This document shows positions 26,557 through 34,820 of a stretch of 64,000 bases of DNA, in pieces (the stretch's first letter is position 1; each line of letters starts with the position of its first letter). A program made the translations under genes and the position numbers. The notes under the pieces are model-generated. The model saw nothing but the letters and a program-made list of their open reading frames with translations, made no database searches and had not been told where the DNA came from. Location of the stretch: the NCBI GenBank assembly GCA_944320955.1, contig CALUJL010000014.1, positions 110,657 through 174,656 on the forward strand, read 5' to 3'. Source of the stretch: an uncultured Bacteroidaceae bacterium. Its GTDB lineage: Bacteria; Bacteroidota; Bacteroidia; Bacteroidales; Bacteroidaceae.

Positions 26557-28653
26557 TCAGCTGATGACGGACCAGTCTACATGGTCCTTGCGCAGGAGGG
26601 CCAGGCGCTGCCAGAGGAGGGCGTTGCGGGGGTTGAGGGCTTGCGGGTCGTCGTCCACGATGCGGCGCGCCACTTCGCGCACGTGCTGGAGCAGCTGCCC
26701 GTCGCGCGCCACGTTGGCAATCTTCAGGTCGAAGGCAATGCCGCTCTGCTGGGTGCCCTCCAGGTCGCCGGGACCGCGGAGCTTGAGGTCGGCTTCGGCT
26801 ATCTCGAACCCGTCGTTCGTCTGCGTCATGATCTCGATGCGGCGGCGGGTGTCGGACGAGAGCTTATAGCCGGTGATGAGGATGCAGTAGGACTGTTCGG
26901 CGCCGCGCCCTACCCTGCCGCGCAACTGGTGGAGCTGGGAGAGGCCGAAGCGGTCGGCGTTTTCGATGATCATGACGGAGGCGTTCGGCACATTCACTCC
27001 CACTTCGATCACCGTGGTGGCCACCATGATCTGCGTCTCGCCGCGGGCAAAGCGGGCCATCTCGGCATCTTTCTCCGCAGGCTTCATGCGCCCGTGGACC
27101 TTGCTGATGCGGAATTCGGGGAAGACGGCGCACATCTGCCCGTAGCCCTGCTCGAGGTTTTTCAGGTCGCTCTTCTCGCTTTCCTGAATCAGGGGGTAGA
27201 CCACGTAGCCCTGCCGCCCCGCCTGGATTTCGCGGCGCAGGAACTGGTAGAGCGAGGCGCGGCGGTCGTCGTAGCGGTGCTGCGTCTGGACGGGCTTGCG
27301 GCCGGGCGGCAGCTCGTCGATGATGGAGACGTCGAGGTCGCCGTAGAGGGTCATGGCCAGCGTGCGCGGTATGGGCGTGGCCGTCATGACCAACACGTGG
27401 GGCGGCTGTGCGCTCTTCTGCCAGAGGCGCGCCCGCTGGGCCACACCGAAGCGGTGCTGCTCGTCGATGACGGCCATGCCGAGGCGGGCAAAGGAGACAG
27501 GCTCTTCGAGCACGGCGTGGGTGCCGATGAGGATACGCACGGAGCCGGAAGCGAGGCCCTGCAGGATGGCTTCGCGCTGGCGGCCGCGCACCGAACCGGT
27601 GAGCAGCTCGACGCGGATGTCCATGCCTTGCAGCATTTTCTGCACCGTCTCCAGGTGCTGCCCGGCCAAAATCTCGGTGGGAGCCATCAGGCAGGCCTGG
27701 TATCCGTTGTCCAGGGCCAGCAGCATGGTCATCAGCGCCACGACGGTCTTGCCGCTCCCCACGTCGCCTTGCAGGAGACGGTTCATCTGCCGTCCGCTGC
27801 AGGTGTCGCGGCGGATTTCGCGAAGTACCCGCATTTGCGCCCCCGTCAGGGGGAAGGGAAGATGGTAGGCGTAGAAGCCGTTGAAGAGTTCCCCCACGCG
27901 GGGGAAGAGGAAGCCGCGGAACTTCTGCCCGCGCTCCTTGGCGTAGCGGAGGATTTGGAGCTGGATGAAGAACAGTTCCTCGAACTTAAACCGGTACTGG
28001 GCCTGCCGCAACTGCGCGGGCGAGGCGGGGAAATGGATCTGCCGCAAAGCCTCGGGCAGGGGGAGCAGGCCGTGTTCTTCCACAAACCAGGGGGGGAGTG
28101 TCTCGGGCGGGGGCACCTTGAGGGCGGCGAAGGCGGCGGAAACGAAGCGCTGCAGTGCGGCGGAGTTGAGCCCCATGCGCTTCATGCGCTCCGAAGTGTT
28201 GTAGGCCGGCACAAGGCCCATCTGCGAGAGGGAGAGTTTCTCCGGCTCGTCGATGTCGGGATGGGCTATGCTGATGCGCCCGCCGTAGGGCGCGGGACGG
28301 CCGAAGACGATGTACTTCGTGTGCACGCGGTAGCGGCCTTTGAGGAAACGCAGGCCTTGGAACCAGACGAGGTCTACGACTCCCGTGCCGTCGGTGAAGT
28401 GGGCCACGAGGCGCTGCTTGCGGCCTTCGCCCAGTTCCTCGAAGCTGAGTATCTCGCCCTGCAGCTGGATGTAGGGCATCGTGCCGTCGATTTCGCGGAT
28501 TTGGTAGAGGCGGCTGCGGTCGATGTACTTGTAGGGATAGTAGTGGAGCAGGTCGCCCACACAGCGAAGGCCGAGGTCTTTCTCCAAAACCTCGGCCCGC
28601 TTCGGGCCTACGCCCGGCACGTATTGTATCTGTATGGCTAAGGGATCATACAT
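26557..28653 (-). CDS. recG: ATP-dependent DNA helicase RecG
   Basis: RecG remodels stalled replication forks and branch-migrates Holliday junctions. The 698-residue protein (start MYDPLAIQIQYVPGVGPKRA) has an N-terminal wedge/OB domain, then helicase motifs I (LLQGDVGSGKTVVA), Ia (MAPTEILAGQH), II (VIDEQHRFG), III (VMTATPIPRTL) and VI (QLRGRVGRG). The length matches Bacteroides RecG. Its start overlaps the end of ispD by 8 bp. It is the last gene of the operon that begins at pdxJ. Confidence 0.96.
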   Translation of the reverse strand: MYDPLAIQIQYVPGVGPKRAEVLEKDLGLRCVGDLLHYYPYKYIDRSRLYQIREIDGTMPYIQLQGEILSFEELGEGRKQRLVAHFTDGTGVVDLVWFQGLRFLKGRYRVHTKYIVFGRPAPYGGRISIAHPDIDEPEKLSLSQMGLVPAYNTSERMKRMGLNSAALQRFVSAAFAALKVPPPETLPPWFVEEHGLLPLPEALRQIHFPASPAQLRQAQYRFKFEELFFIQLQILRYAKERGQKFRGFLFPRVGELFNGFYAYHLPFPLTGAQMRVLREIRRDTCSGRQMNRLLQGDVGSGKTVVALMTMLLALDNGYQACLMAPTEILAGQHLETVQKMLQGMDIRVELLTGSVRGRQREAILQGLASGSVRILIGTHAVLEEPVSFARLGMAVIDEQHRFGVAQRARLWQKSAQPPHVLVMTATPIPRTLAMTLYGDLDVSIIDELPPGRKPVQTQHRYDDRRASLYQFLRREIQAGRQGYVVYPLIQESEKSDLKNLEQGYGQMCAVFPEFRISKVHGRMKPAEKDAEMARFARGETQIMVATTVIEVGVNVPNASVMIIENADRFGLSQLHQLRGRVGRGAEQSYCILITGYKLSSDTRRRIEIMTQTNDGFEIAEADLKLRGPGDLEGTQQSGIAFDLKIANVARDGQLLQHVREVARRIVDDDPQALNPRNALLWQRLALLRKDHVDWSVIS

Positions 28654-29392
28654 CGGCGCGGCACAACATTTCGGCCACCTGCAGGTCCCAGGGGGTGGTG
28701 AGCTTGATGTTCTCAGGGTTTCCCCCGACGAGGGCCACGGAGTGCCCCGCGGCTTCCACCACGGAGGCATCGTCGGTAAACTCCTCGCGGTAGGCCTGCC
28801 CGTAGGCCGCGCGGAGCCAGTCGGCACGGAATACCTGCGGCGTCTGCACCCGGCGCATCAGGGAGCGGTCGACGGGGCGGCTGCTCCCGTCGGGCTGCAG
28901 CAGGCGGAGCGAGTCGGCCACGGGCAGGGCGGGCACCGCCGCGCCGTATTCTTCCGCCGCCCGGTAGGCCGCCTCCACGACCGCAGGGCTGACGAAGGGA
29001 CGCACACCGTCGTGCACGCCGATGAGTCCCTCCGCGTCGGCCGCGGCAAGGCCGTTCTTCACGGAGTGGAAACGGGTGGCGCCGCCCGTGGCCAGGCGGT
29101 AGGGAATGCGGAAGTCATACTGCGCGCAGAGCGAGCGCCAGTAGTCCTGCTGGCCGGCGGGCAGGACGAGGACGAGCACCGCGCTGCCGCCGTCGGGAAA
29201 AGATGCAGCACTTTTTGCAGACGGCGCTGCATCTTTTTCGGAAAAGTACTGCAACTTCCGGAGCGAAGCGTAGAGCCTTTCCAGCGTGCGCATCAGCACG
29301 GGCCGCCCGCCGACGGGCACGAACTGCTTGGGGATGCTGCCCCCCATGCGCAGTCCCTTGCCGCCGGCCACGACGATGGCCTGGTATTTCAT
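28646..29392 (-). CDS. ispD: 2-C-methyl-D-erythritol 4-phosphate cytidylyltransferase, carrying a repeat-derived insertion
   Basis: IspD joins CTP to methylerythritol phosphate in the MEP isoprenoid pathway. The start MKYQAIVVAGGKGLRMGG carries the nucleotide-binding loop with its Arg and PKQF Lys. HDGVRPFVSP, DRSLMRRVQTPQVF and TDDASVVEAAG are also typical. At 248 residues it is about 25 longer than usual. The excess is a segment near residues 44-68 (YFSEKDAAPSAKSAASFPDG) encoded by three 22-nt repeat units (29198-29263). Three units are 66 nt, so the frame is preserved. The insertion falls where the family has a short surface loop before strand VLVLPAGQQ. An alternative start lies 12 bases upstream. 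Confidence 0.92.
   Translation of the reverse strand: MKYQAIVVAGGKGLRMGGSIPKQFVPVGGRPVLMRTLERLYASLRKLQYFSEKDAAPSAKSAASFPDGGSAVLVLVLPAGQQDYWRSLCAQYDFRIPYRLATGGATRFHSVKNGLAAADAEGLIGVHDGVRPFVSPAVVEAAYRAAEEYGAAVPALPVADSLRLLQPDGSSRPVDRSLMRRVQTPQVFRADWLRAAYGQAYREEFTDDASVVEAAGHSVALVGGNPENIKLTTPWDLQVAEMLCRADV
29196..29264. repeat. 22-nt phased repeats inside ispD, 3 units
   Basis: Units start at 29198, 29220 and 29242, with a weaker echo at 29264. Cores are ATGCAGCA (reverse), CGCTGCAT (forward) and TACTGCAA. The 66 nt are read in frame as extra IspD residues. Confidence 0.85.
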
Positions 29393-29412
29393 CTCCCCGG
29401 GCATGGCAGGCT

Positions 29413-29967
29413 TCAGTAAACCCTCATGCCGGACTTCAGTTCCTTCACCTTCTCCTGGCCGCAGAAGCGCTCCACGATGGCAAAAGCGAAGTCGAACGCG
29501 GCGCCCGGGCCCCATCCGGTGGTGAAACGGCCGTCCACTACGACCGGAACCTGGTCGACTACGGCTCCTTCGAGCTCCGTCTCGAAGCCGGAATAGCACG
29601 TGACGCGCACGCCTTTGAGCAGGCCCATCCGCCCGTACACCAAGGGGGCGGCGCAAATGGCGGAGAGGGGCACGCCGGCGGCGTCGGCATCGGCAATCAT
29701 GCGGCGCAGCGTCTCGTCGGCGCTCAGGTTGGTGGACCCGGGCAGGCCGCCGGGCATGATCATCATGGCGGCCTGCGCCCCTTGGCCGGCCACGCTGCCC
29801 AGGGCGGCATCGGCCTCTACGGGGATGCCGTGGGCGCTTACAACTCTACGGTCGTCGGTCAGGGAGACTGTCGTAACGTCCAAGCCTGCACGGCGCAAAA
29901 TGTCTACGGTTCCCAAGGCTTCGATGTCCTCGAAGCCATCGGCCAGGAAAAGAAAAATCTTCTTCAT
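29413..29967 (-). CDS. DJ-1/PfpI family protein
   Basis: This 184-residue class I glutamine amidotransferase-like protein starts MKKIFLFLADGFEDIEAL. It has the family Glu near residue 15, the PGGLPGS loop and the nucleophilic Cys elbow AICAAPLVYG. DJ-1 family members act as protein/nucleotide deglycases, chaperones or peptidases; the substrate cannot be read from sequence. A second ATG two codons upstream is equally possible. It sits between tonB and ispD in the pdxJ-recG operon. Confidence 0.9.
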   Translation of the reverse strand: MKKIFLFLADGFEDIEALGTVDILRRAGLDVTTVSLTDDRRVVSAHGIPVEADAALGSVAGQGAQAAMMIMPGGLPGSTNLSADETLRRMIADADAAGVPLSAICAAPLVYGRMGLLKGVRVTCYSGFETELEGAVVDQVPVVVDGRFTTGWGPGAAFDFAFAIVERFCGQEKVKELKSGMRVY

Positions 29968-30028
29968 ACGCATCTATGGTTTTGGCCCGGCAGGCCCTCG
30001 GAGGGGCCTGCCGGGAGGTTATGGCGGG

Positions 30029-30910
30029 TTATTGCAGTCGGAAGCGGTAGGTGATCTTCCCCGTGATGTTGGGCGCGCCGCTGACGGCGTTGAACGTGGC
30101 GCGGCGGGCGGCGGCCAGGGCGGCGCTGCGCAGGGCGGCGTTGGAGGTGTTCGTGCCGGAAGTCTGTATGCTGGCCGAGACTACGCGCCCCGCGGCGTTG
30201 ACGGTGATGCGCACCACGACGTCGCCTTCCTCATTGCCGGGATAGGCGGGCAGCGGCAGCGATTTCGGCGAGCGGCCGGGCAGGGAGGCCACGGGCTGCC
30301 CCGTGCGGGAATTGCCGGAGGGGATGCCCTGCGTGCCGCTGCCGGAAGTGGTGCCGCTGCTGCCGGCGGACGCGCCCGTGCCGAAGCGGTTTTTCACGCG
30401 GTCGCTGGCGGCCTGCGCGGCGCGGCGCTCGGCTTCGGCCTTGCGGGCTGCCTCGGCACGGGCGCGGGCTTCGGCCTCTTCCTGCTCGCGGCGGCGGGCT
30501 TCTTCGGCGGCACGGCGCTTGGCGGCGGCTTCCTCGGCCGCTTTTTTCTCAGCCAGGGCCACACTTTTTTCTTTCTGCGTGATCAACGGCTGGGACGACT
30601 GGGACTTTTCGGCCGGAGCGGCAGCGCTCTTCTCCGCTTGTTGCGGCACTTTTTCCGAAGCGGGCTGCGGGATTTCCACATCGGCGGGCGCAGCTTCTTC
30701 CGAAGCCGCTTCCGACTCTTGGGAAAAGCCGGGATCGTCCTGCCCGAAAGCGTCCTCCACATTGCCCAAAAGCACAGGCACTCCCTCCTGCGGCAGCATC
30801 TCCTGTTGTGGCGCGGAGAGCGTCAGCCAGAACAAAAGGGCTACCAGGACGGCGTGGACCAGGAGGGTTCCCAGCAAAGCCTTGCGGTCGGTCTTCCGAA
30901 AATACTTCAT
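30029..30910 (-). CDS. tonB: TonB energy-transducing protein
   Basis: TonB carries proton-motive energy from ExbB/ExbD to outer-membrane receptors. The 293-residue protein has a short cytoplasmic start and a membrane anchor (LLGTLLVHAVLVALLFWLTL, about 12-31). A long linker follows, with acidic and Ser/Ala-rich parts and an Ala/Glu/Arg/Lys helix (about 110-175), and the protein ends in a TonB C-terminal domain (about 215-293; VVVRITVNAAGRVVSASI, ITYRFRLQ). Part of the linker (SEKVPQQAEKSAAAPAEKS) is encoded by degenerate 22-nt repeat units. The exbD gene is 16 bp upstream. Confidence 0.92.
   Translation of the reverse strand: MKYFRKTDRKALLGTLLVHAVLVALLFWLTLSAPQQEMLPQEGVPVLLGNVEDAFGQDDPGFSQESEAASEEAAPADVEIPQPASEKVPQQAEKSAAAPAEKSQSSQPLITQKEKSVALAEKKAAEEAAAKRRAAEEARRREQEEAEARARAEAARKAEAERRAAQAASDRVKNRFGTGASAGSSGTTSGSGTQGIPSGNSRTGQPVASLPGRSPKSLPLPAYPGNEEGDVVVRITVNAAGRVVSASIQTSGTNTSNAALRSAALAAARRATFNAVSGAPNITGKITYRFRLQ
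30592..30679. repeat. Degenerate 22-nt phased repeats inside tonB
   Basis: Units fall near 30592, 30614, 30636 and 30658. The third ends TGCGGCACTTTTTCCG, a near-perfect match to intergenic units. The others are weaker but hold the register. They encode part of the TonB linker. Confidence 0.55.
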
Positions 30911-30926
30911 GGGCTCAGGATTTTCT

Positions 30927-31343
30927 CTACTCCGATTCGGGCGGACGGGCAGCGAGGACTATCTTGTACTGCTGCTCGTTGGCCAGATTAAGCACTTCCA
31001 TCACGGCGCGGTAGGGCACGGACTCGTCGGCATAGAGGGCCACGTAGCGCGTAGTGTCGCCCGCCGTGGCGGCCTGCAGCCGCCCGGCCAGCGCTTCGAA
31101 GGGCACGGGCTCTTCCTCGCCCGAGCCGGAAGCGACGAAATAGTTCAGGTCTTTGTCGATGACGATGCGCGTCACCGGGCGCTCCGAGGAGGAGGAACTG
31201 CTCTCCGGGAGCTGCACTCGCATGGAATTGGGCTGCACCATCGTGGAAGTAATCACGAAGAAAATCAGCATCAGGAAGATGACGTCCGTCATGGATGCCA
31301 TACTGAATTCCGGAGTGAGCTTATGTTTTCGTTTTAAGGACAT
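30927..31343 (-). CDS. exbD: ExbD-type biopolymer transport protein
   Basis: ExbD pairs with ExbB to form the proton channel that drives TonB. The 138-residue protein has a short cytoplasmic N-terminus and one membrane helix with the essential Asp (MASMTDVIFLMLIFFVI, about 17-35). A periplasmic ExbD domain follows (VVIDKDLNYFVASG, ANEQQYKIVLAARP). The typical length is 130-150. The gene lies between exbB and tonB on the same strand. Confidence 0.93.
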   Translation of the reverse strand: MSLKRKHKLTPEFSMASMTDVIFLMLIFFVITSTMVQPNSMRVQLPESSSSSSERPVTRIVIDKDLNYFVASGSGEEEPVPFEALAGRLQAATAGDTTRYVALYADESVPYRAVMEVLNLANEQQYKIVLAARPPESE

Positions 31344-31424
31344 GATATTCGCTTGAAAAGAGAAAGGTTTTTATTTGCTTCCCTTGCACGAAACCGGCAA
31401 GAGAGGCGCAGGGGAAAGCAGCTT

Positions 31425-32096
31425 TCAGCGCTTCTCTTCTTCGTTCAGCTCGTTGAGCAGGTCGAGAAATGCAAGGGTTTTCCCCTCCATCTTATTCACC
31501 ACGTTGTCCAACAGGCTCACCAGATAATTATAGGCGAAGAGGGCGGCAATGCCGACTATAAGGCCTCCCACGGTAGTGACCATGGCTTCATAGATACCAC
31601 CCGAGAGGATTTTCAGGTCCACCTGCGCCGAGCCGGCATTGGCTATGTTCCAGAAGGCGCGTACCATACCCGTCACCGTGCCCAGGAAGCCCAGCATCGG
31701 GGCGCCTCCGGCAATGGTTGCTATCACCGGAAGCCCGCGTTCCAGTTTGGAGACCTCGAGGTTTCCCACGTTTTCTATAGTGACACGCACATCGTCCACC
31801 GGGCGTCCCAGGCGGCTGATGCCCTTCTCTATCATGCGTGCCGAAGGGGTATTCTGGTTCCGGCAGAAGTCGATGGCCGCACGCACCTCGCCCGCTTTGA
31901 TGTAATCCTTGATGCGCTCCATGAAAAGCGGGTCTTCTTTTGCCGCTTTGCGAATGGCGGAATTCCGCTCGATGAGGATGTACACGCCCACGAGGGAGAG
32001 CAATCCCAGAACAATCATAATCCAACCGCCTTTGCAGGCCATATCCCACAGGTTCATCTCGGGCACCGAAGCGGCCACTACTGATAAGGTATCCAT
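31425..32096 (-). CDS. exbB: ExbB/TolQ-type proton channel protein
   Basis: The 223-residue protein (start MDTLSVVAAS) has three hydrophobic helices: GGWIMIVLGLLSLVGVYILIE, GLPVIATIAGGAPMLGFLGT and AMVTTVGGLIVGIAALFAYN. The second and third form the MotA/TolQ/ExbB signature (LGFLGTVTGMVRAF). It powers TonB with ExbD. The frame continues 13 codons further upstream, but the shorter start fits the family. It follows pdxJ by 44 bp without a clear promoter, so it is probably co-transcribed. Confidence 0.92.
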   Translation of the reverse strand: MDTLSVVAASVPEMNLWDMACKGGWIMIVLGLLSLVGVYILIERNSAIRKAAKEDPLFMERIKDYIKAGEVRAAIDFCRNQNTPSARMIEKGISRLGRPVDDVRVTIENVGNLEVSKLERGLPVIATIAGGAPMLGFLGTVTGMVRAFWNIANAGSAQVDLKILSGGIYEAMVTTVGGLIVGIAALFAYNYLVSLLDNVVNKMEGKTLAFLDLLNELNEEEKR

Positions 32097-32140
32097 AATA
32101 AGGTCTTGATAAAGTTTTTTTCTGTACTTGGTCAAATGAA

Positions 32141-32860
32141 TTATTCAGGCAGCAGGCACTGTCTGTAGGCCTCGATGGTTTTCTGCAAACCGAGGTAGAG
32201 GGCGTCGCAAATCAGCTGGTGGCCGATGGAGACTTCCTCGACAAACGGGATGTTGCGCACGAAGTATTGCAGATTTTCGAGGCTCAGGTCGTGCCCTGCG
32301 TTGACGCCCAGTCCCAAACTACGCGCCACGCGGGCGGCACTGATGAAGGGGGCAATGGCTTTCTCGCGGTCCTTGGGATAGAGGGCGGCATAGGGCTCGG
32401 TGTAAAGCTCGACGCGGTCGGTCCCCGTACGCGCCGCGCTGCGGATTTGCTCCTCGTCGGCGTCGACAAAGATAGAGGGCCGTATGCCGGAGTCCTTCAG
32501 CCGGTCGCAGACTTCGCTGAGGAATTCGGAATTGCCCTTCACGTCCCAGCCGTGATTGGAAGTCAACTGGTCGGGAGCGTCGGGCACAAGCGTCACTTGC
32601 GCAGGCCGCACTTCGCAAACCATATCGAGAAACGACCGGGAGGGAAAGCCTTCTATATTAAACTCCGTATGAAGCACCGATTTCAGCTCATAAACGTCCG
32701 AACGGCGAATATGTCTTTCGTCGGGGCGCGGATGAACTGTGATTCCGTCTGCACCAAACCGCTCGCACTCGAGGGCAAAATGCTGCACATCGGGGCAGTT
32801 TCCGCCACGAGCGTTGCGGATCGTGGCGACTTTGTTAACGTTTACGCTTAAATTTGTCAT
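32141..32860 (-). CDS. pdxJ: Pyridoxine 5'-phosphate synthase
   Basis: PdxJ condenses 1-deoxyxylulose 5-phosphate with 3-amino-2-oxopropyl phosphate to give pyridoxine 5'-phosphate (vitamin B6). The 239-residue TIM barrel (start [20 protein letters not shown]) has the active-site [30 protein letters not shown]-like and [11 protein letters not shown] segments. It is the first gene of the leftward operon that continues to recG. It is divergent from nadK, and the promoter TACTTTTG is at 32917-32924. Confidence 0.95.
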   Translation of the reverse strand: MTNLSVNVNKVATIRNARGGNCPDVQHFALECERFGADGITVHPRPDERHIRRSDVYELKSVLHTEFNIEGFPSRSFLDMVCEVRPAQVTLVPDAPDQLTSNHGWDVKGNSEFLSEVCDRLKDSGIRPSIFVDADEEQIRSAARTGTDRVELYTEPYAALYPKDREKAIAPFISAARVARSLGLGVNAGHDLSLENLQYFVRNIPFVEEVSIGHQLICDALYLGLQKTIEAYRQCLLPE

Positions 32861-32892
32861 AACAAAATTTGTAAAGGTCAAGGGAAAACCCC

Positions 32893-32924
32893 ACTTTTGC
32901 GCTCTGCTTTGTTGCGCAAAAGTA
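32893..32924. promoter_or_regulatory. pdxJ/nadK divergent control region: -7 element inside a perfect inverted repeat
   Basis: ACTTTTGCGC (32893-32902) and GCGCAAAAGT (32914-32923) are perfect 10-bp arms with an 11-bp spacer. The right arm, read on the minus strand, contains TACTTTTG (32917-32924), the pdxJ -7 element. The symmetry could be two facing -7 elements or an operator. Confidence 0.55.
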
Positions 32925-33001
32925 GTGTTCTTTATCCATACAGAGCAGACTTTTGGACAAAAAAGATTCTTAAAAAACGTAATACATCAAAGAAAACGAC
33001 A

Positions 33002-33874
33002 ATGAGATTCGCCCTTTTCGGCAACTGCCACCAACCCAAAAAGTCCCAGCACGCGAGCCATTTGTTCCAACTCCTGCAGCAGCGGGAAGCGGAGGTCTAC
33101 GTAGACCGCGAATTCTACCTCTTCCTGCGAGAAAACGCCCTGCCCGGCCTCTCGGTGGCGGGCACGATAGAGGACGGAGACTTCGAGGCCGACATGGTAA
33201 TCTGCCTGGGAGGCGACGGGACCTTCCTGCGCGCGGCGGAAAAGGTGGGCGCGAAAGGCATACCCATCCTCGGCATCAACACCGGGCGGCTGGGCTTCCT
33301 GGCAGCCGTGGCGCCGGAAGAGATGGAAGCCGCCCTGGACGAAATCTACCGCGGCGACTACGACGTGGAAGAGCGCATCACCCTCGAACTTTCGGGCAAT
33401 GGCAACCTGCCCGCCGCGGGCTGCACGGCGCTCAACGAGATAGCGATTCTCAAGCGCGACAGCGCCTCGATGATCGGAATCCACACCTCCATCAACGGGA
33501 AGTACCTCACCACCTACCAGGCCGACGGCCTGATCGTGGCCACCCCCACGGGCTCGACGGCCTATTCCCTGAGCAACGGCGGGCCGATCATCGTGCCGCA
33601 GCTGCGAACGGTGGTGCTCACGGCCGTAGCGCCCCACAACTTATATACGCGGCCCATCCTGATTCCCGACGAGTGGCAGCTGACGCTCCACATAGACAGC
33701 CGCAACCACAACTATCTCGTAGCCGTGGACGGGCGCAACTATACCTGCTCCGACGAGACAGTGCTCGACATACGCCGCGGGCGGCACGCCATCCGCATCG
33801 TCAAGCGGCGGGGCCAGGACTTCTTCAAGACGCTCCGCAAGAAACTCGGCTGGGGCGCGGAGCAGCGCATCTGA
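33002..33874 (+). CDS. nadK: NAD kinase
   Basis: NadK phosphorylates NAD to NADP. The 290-residue protein (start MRFALFGNCHQPKK) has the GGDGTFLRA motif near residue 70, GINTGRLGFLAA, the NE motif (CTALNEIAIL) and the Gly-rich TPTGSTAYSLSNGGPII. The frame is open 35 codons further upstream, but that part overlaps the divergent promoter region and has no family resemblance. Confidence 0.95.
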   Translation: MRFALFGNCHQPKKSQHASHLFQLLQQREAEVYVDREFYLFLRENALPGLSVAGTIEDGDFEADMVICLGGDGTFLRAAEKVGAKGIPILGINTGRLGFLAAVAPEEMEAALDEIYRGDYDVEERITLELSGNGNLPAAGCTALNEIAILKRDSASMIGIHTSINGKYLTTYQADGLIVATPTGSTAYSLSNGGPIIVPQLRTVVLTAVAPHNLYTRPILIPDEWQLTLHIDSRNHNYLVAVDGRNYTCSDETVLDIRRGRHAIRIVKRRGQDFFKTLRKKLGWGAEQRI

Positions 33875-33887
33875 CGCCCTCCCCTCT

Positions 33888-34706
33888 CTATACCCCGAAC
33901 AGTCTCCCCACATTCTCCTCCAACTTCTCCCGCAATGCGGCCGAGAAGCCGGCAAGGGCGGCGCTCTCCTGTGTGGAGAGCGCGGCGAGCTCCGGAGAAA
34001 GCGCTGCACCTTTTTGGAAAAAGCCCAGCGCTTTTTCCGGAAAGCGCTGCATCTTTTCGGAAAAAGCGCCGCAGCGTGCGAGCGCCACGCGGTGCAGGAT
34101 TTCGCCTATCGGCAGCAGGCTCTCGTCCGTCTCCAGCAACAAGCGGTCGGCGGGGATGCAGGCCGCCGCGCCGGGATGGAAGCGTTCGCCCAGCGAGAGG
34201 CAGAGGCCGCGGCGCACAAGCTGGGCGGCCTGCTGGGGATTGCCCCGGTAGCCATGGAAAATCCACGGCACATCGGGACGCAAACGGCGGTGCAGGGCTA
34301 CAATGTCGTCCACCGCTTTCACGCAATGGAGCACCAGCGGCTTCCCCACCCTCGCGGCCAAAAGGGCCTGCCGCTCCAGCAGTTCCACCGACCGGCGGCG
34401 GCTCTCCGCACGCTGCGCCCCGCCGGGCGACGGCGACTCATGCAGGCAGGCTGGAGAAAAGTCCGGCAACGGGCGACGGGCCCAGTCGAGCCCCGCCTCG
34501 CCCACCGCCCGCACTTCCGGCCGGGCGGCCAGCGCCTCCAGTTCTTCCCACGGGCAGAAGAGTCCCTGCCGGTATTCCCTTTCGACCCACGGATGAATGC
34601 CTACGGAATAAAACACCCCCTCCTCCGGCCGGAAGCCGCGGGGCGGAGTGAGCGAATAGAGAGCGCGGAAGCGGTTTTCCCGCCGATGGGTATGGACGTC
34701 GAGCAT
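33888..34706 (-). CDS. TatD family metal-dependent hydrolase with a repeat-derived C-terminal insertion
   Basis: The 272-residue TatD-like TIM-barrel protein begins MLDVHTHRREN (metal-binding HxH). It has EAGLDWARR, KPLVLHCVKAVDDI, WIFHGYRGN and LLLETDES. TatD proteins are 3'-5' DNA/RNA exonucleases or related hydrolases. Between the last helix-turn IGEILHRVALARCG and the ending LREKLEENVGRLFGV lies an extra segment of about 35 residues (AFSEKMQRFPEKALGFFQK and onward), encoded by four 22-nt repeat units. The promoter TACTTTTG is at 34739-34746. Confidence 0.88.
   Translation of the reverse strand: MLDVHTHRRENRFRALYSLTPPRGFRPEEGVFYSVGIHPWVEREYRQGLFCPWEELEALAARPEVRAVGEAGLDWARRPLPDFSPACLHESPSPGGAQRAESRRRSVELLERQALLAARVGKPLVLHCVKAVDDIVALHRRLRPDVPWIFHGYRGNPQQAAQLVRRGLCLSLGERFHPGAAACIPADRLLLETDESLLPIGEILHRVALARCGAFSEKMQRFPEKALGFFQKGAALSPELAALSTQESAALAGFSAALREKLEENVGRLFGV
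33995..34083. repeat. 22-nt phased repeats inside the tatD-like gene, 4 units
   Basis: Units start at 33997, 34019, 34040 and 34062. Cores are CGCTGCAC, CCCAGCGC, CGCTGCAT and CGCCGCAG. All are read in frame as additional residues near the C-terminus. Confidence 0.85.
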
Positions 34707-34738
34707 ATTCTTTTAAAACAAGGTGCGGGAGACGGGGG

Positions 34739-34746
34739 CAAAAGTA
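34739..34746 (-). promoter_or_regulatory. -7 promoter element of the tatD-like gene
   Basis: TACTTTTG on the minus strand, about 32 bp upstream of the ATG at 34706. Confidence 0.6.
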
Positions 34747-34787
34747 CATTCTTTTCGGCGGATAAGCCCATGAGCTGCATTTTTTTG

Positions 34788-34795
34788 TACTTTTG
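34788..34795 (+). promoter_or_regulatory. -7 promoter element of mnmG
   Basis: TACTTTTG is preceded by a T7 run and lies 25 bp before the mnmG ATG. Confidence 0.7.
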
Positions 34796-34820
34796 CGCCA
34801 TCAAAAAATCGACAACACAA

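Noticed and set aside
29984..30016. Hairpin CCCGGCAGGCC/GGCCTGCCGGG between tonB and the DJ-1 gene as a terminator
   Set aside because: Strong stem but no T tract on the minus strand, and the downstream genes appear to belong to the same operon; a processing or attenuation hairpin is as likely.
32932..32940. DnaA-box-like TTATCCATA
   Set aside because: Single, imperfect copy without clustered boxes or an AT-rich unwinding region; not evidence for oriC.
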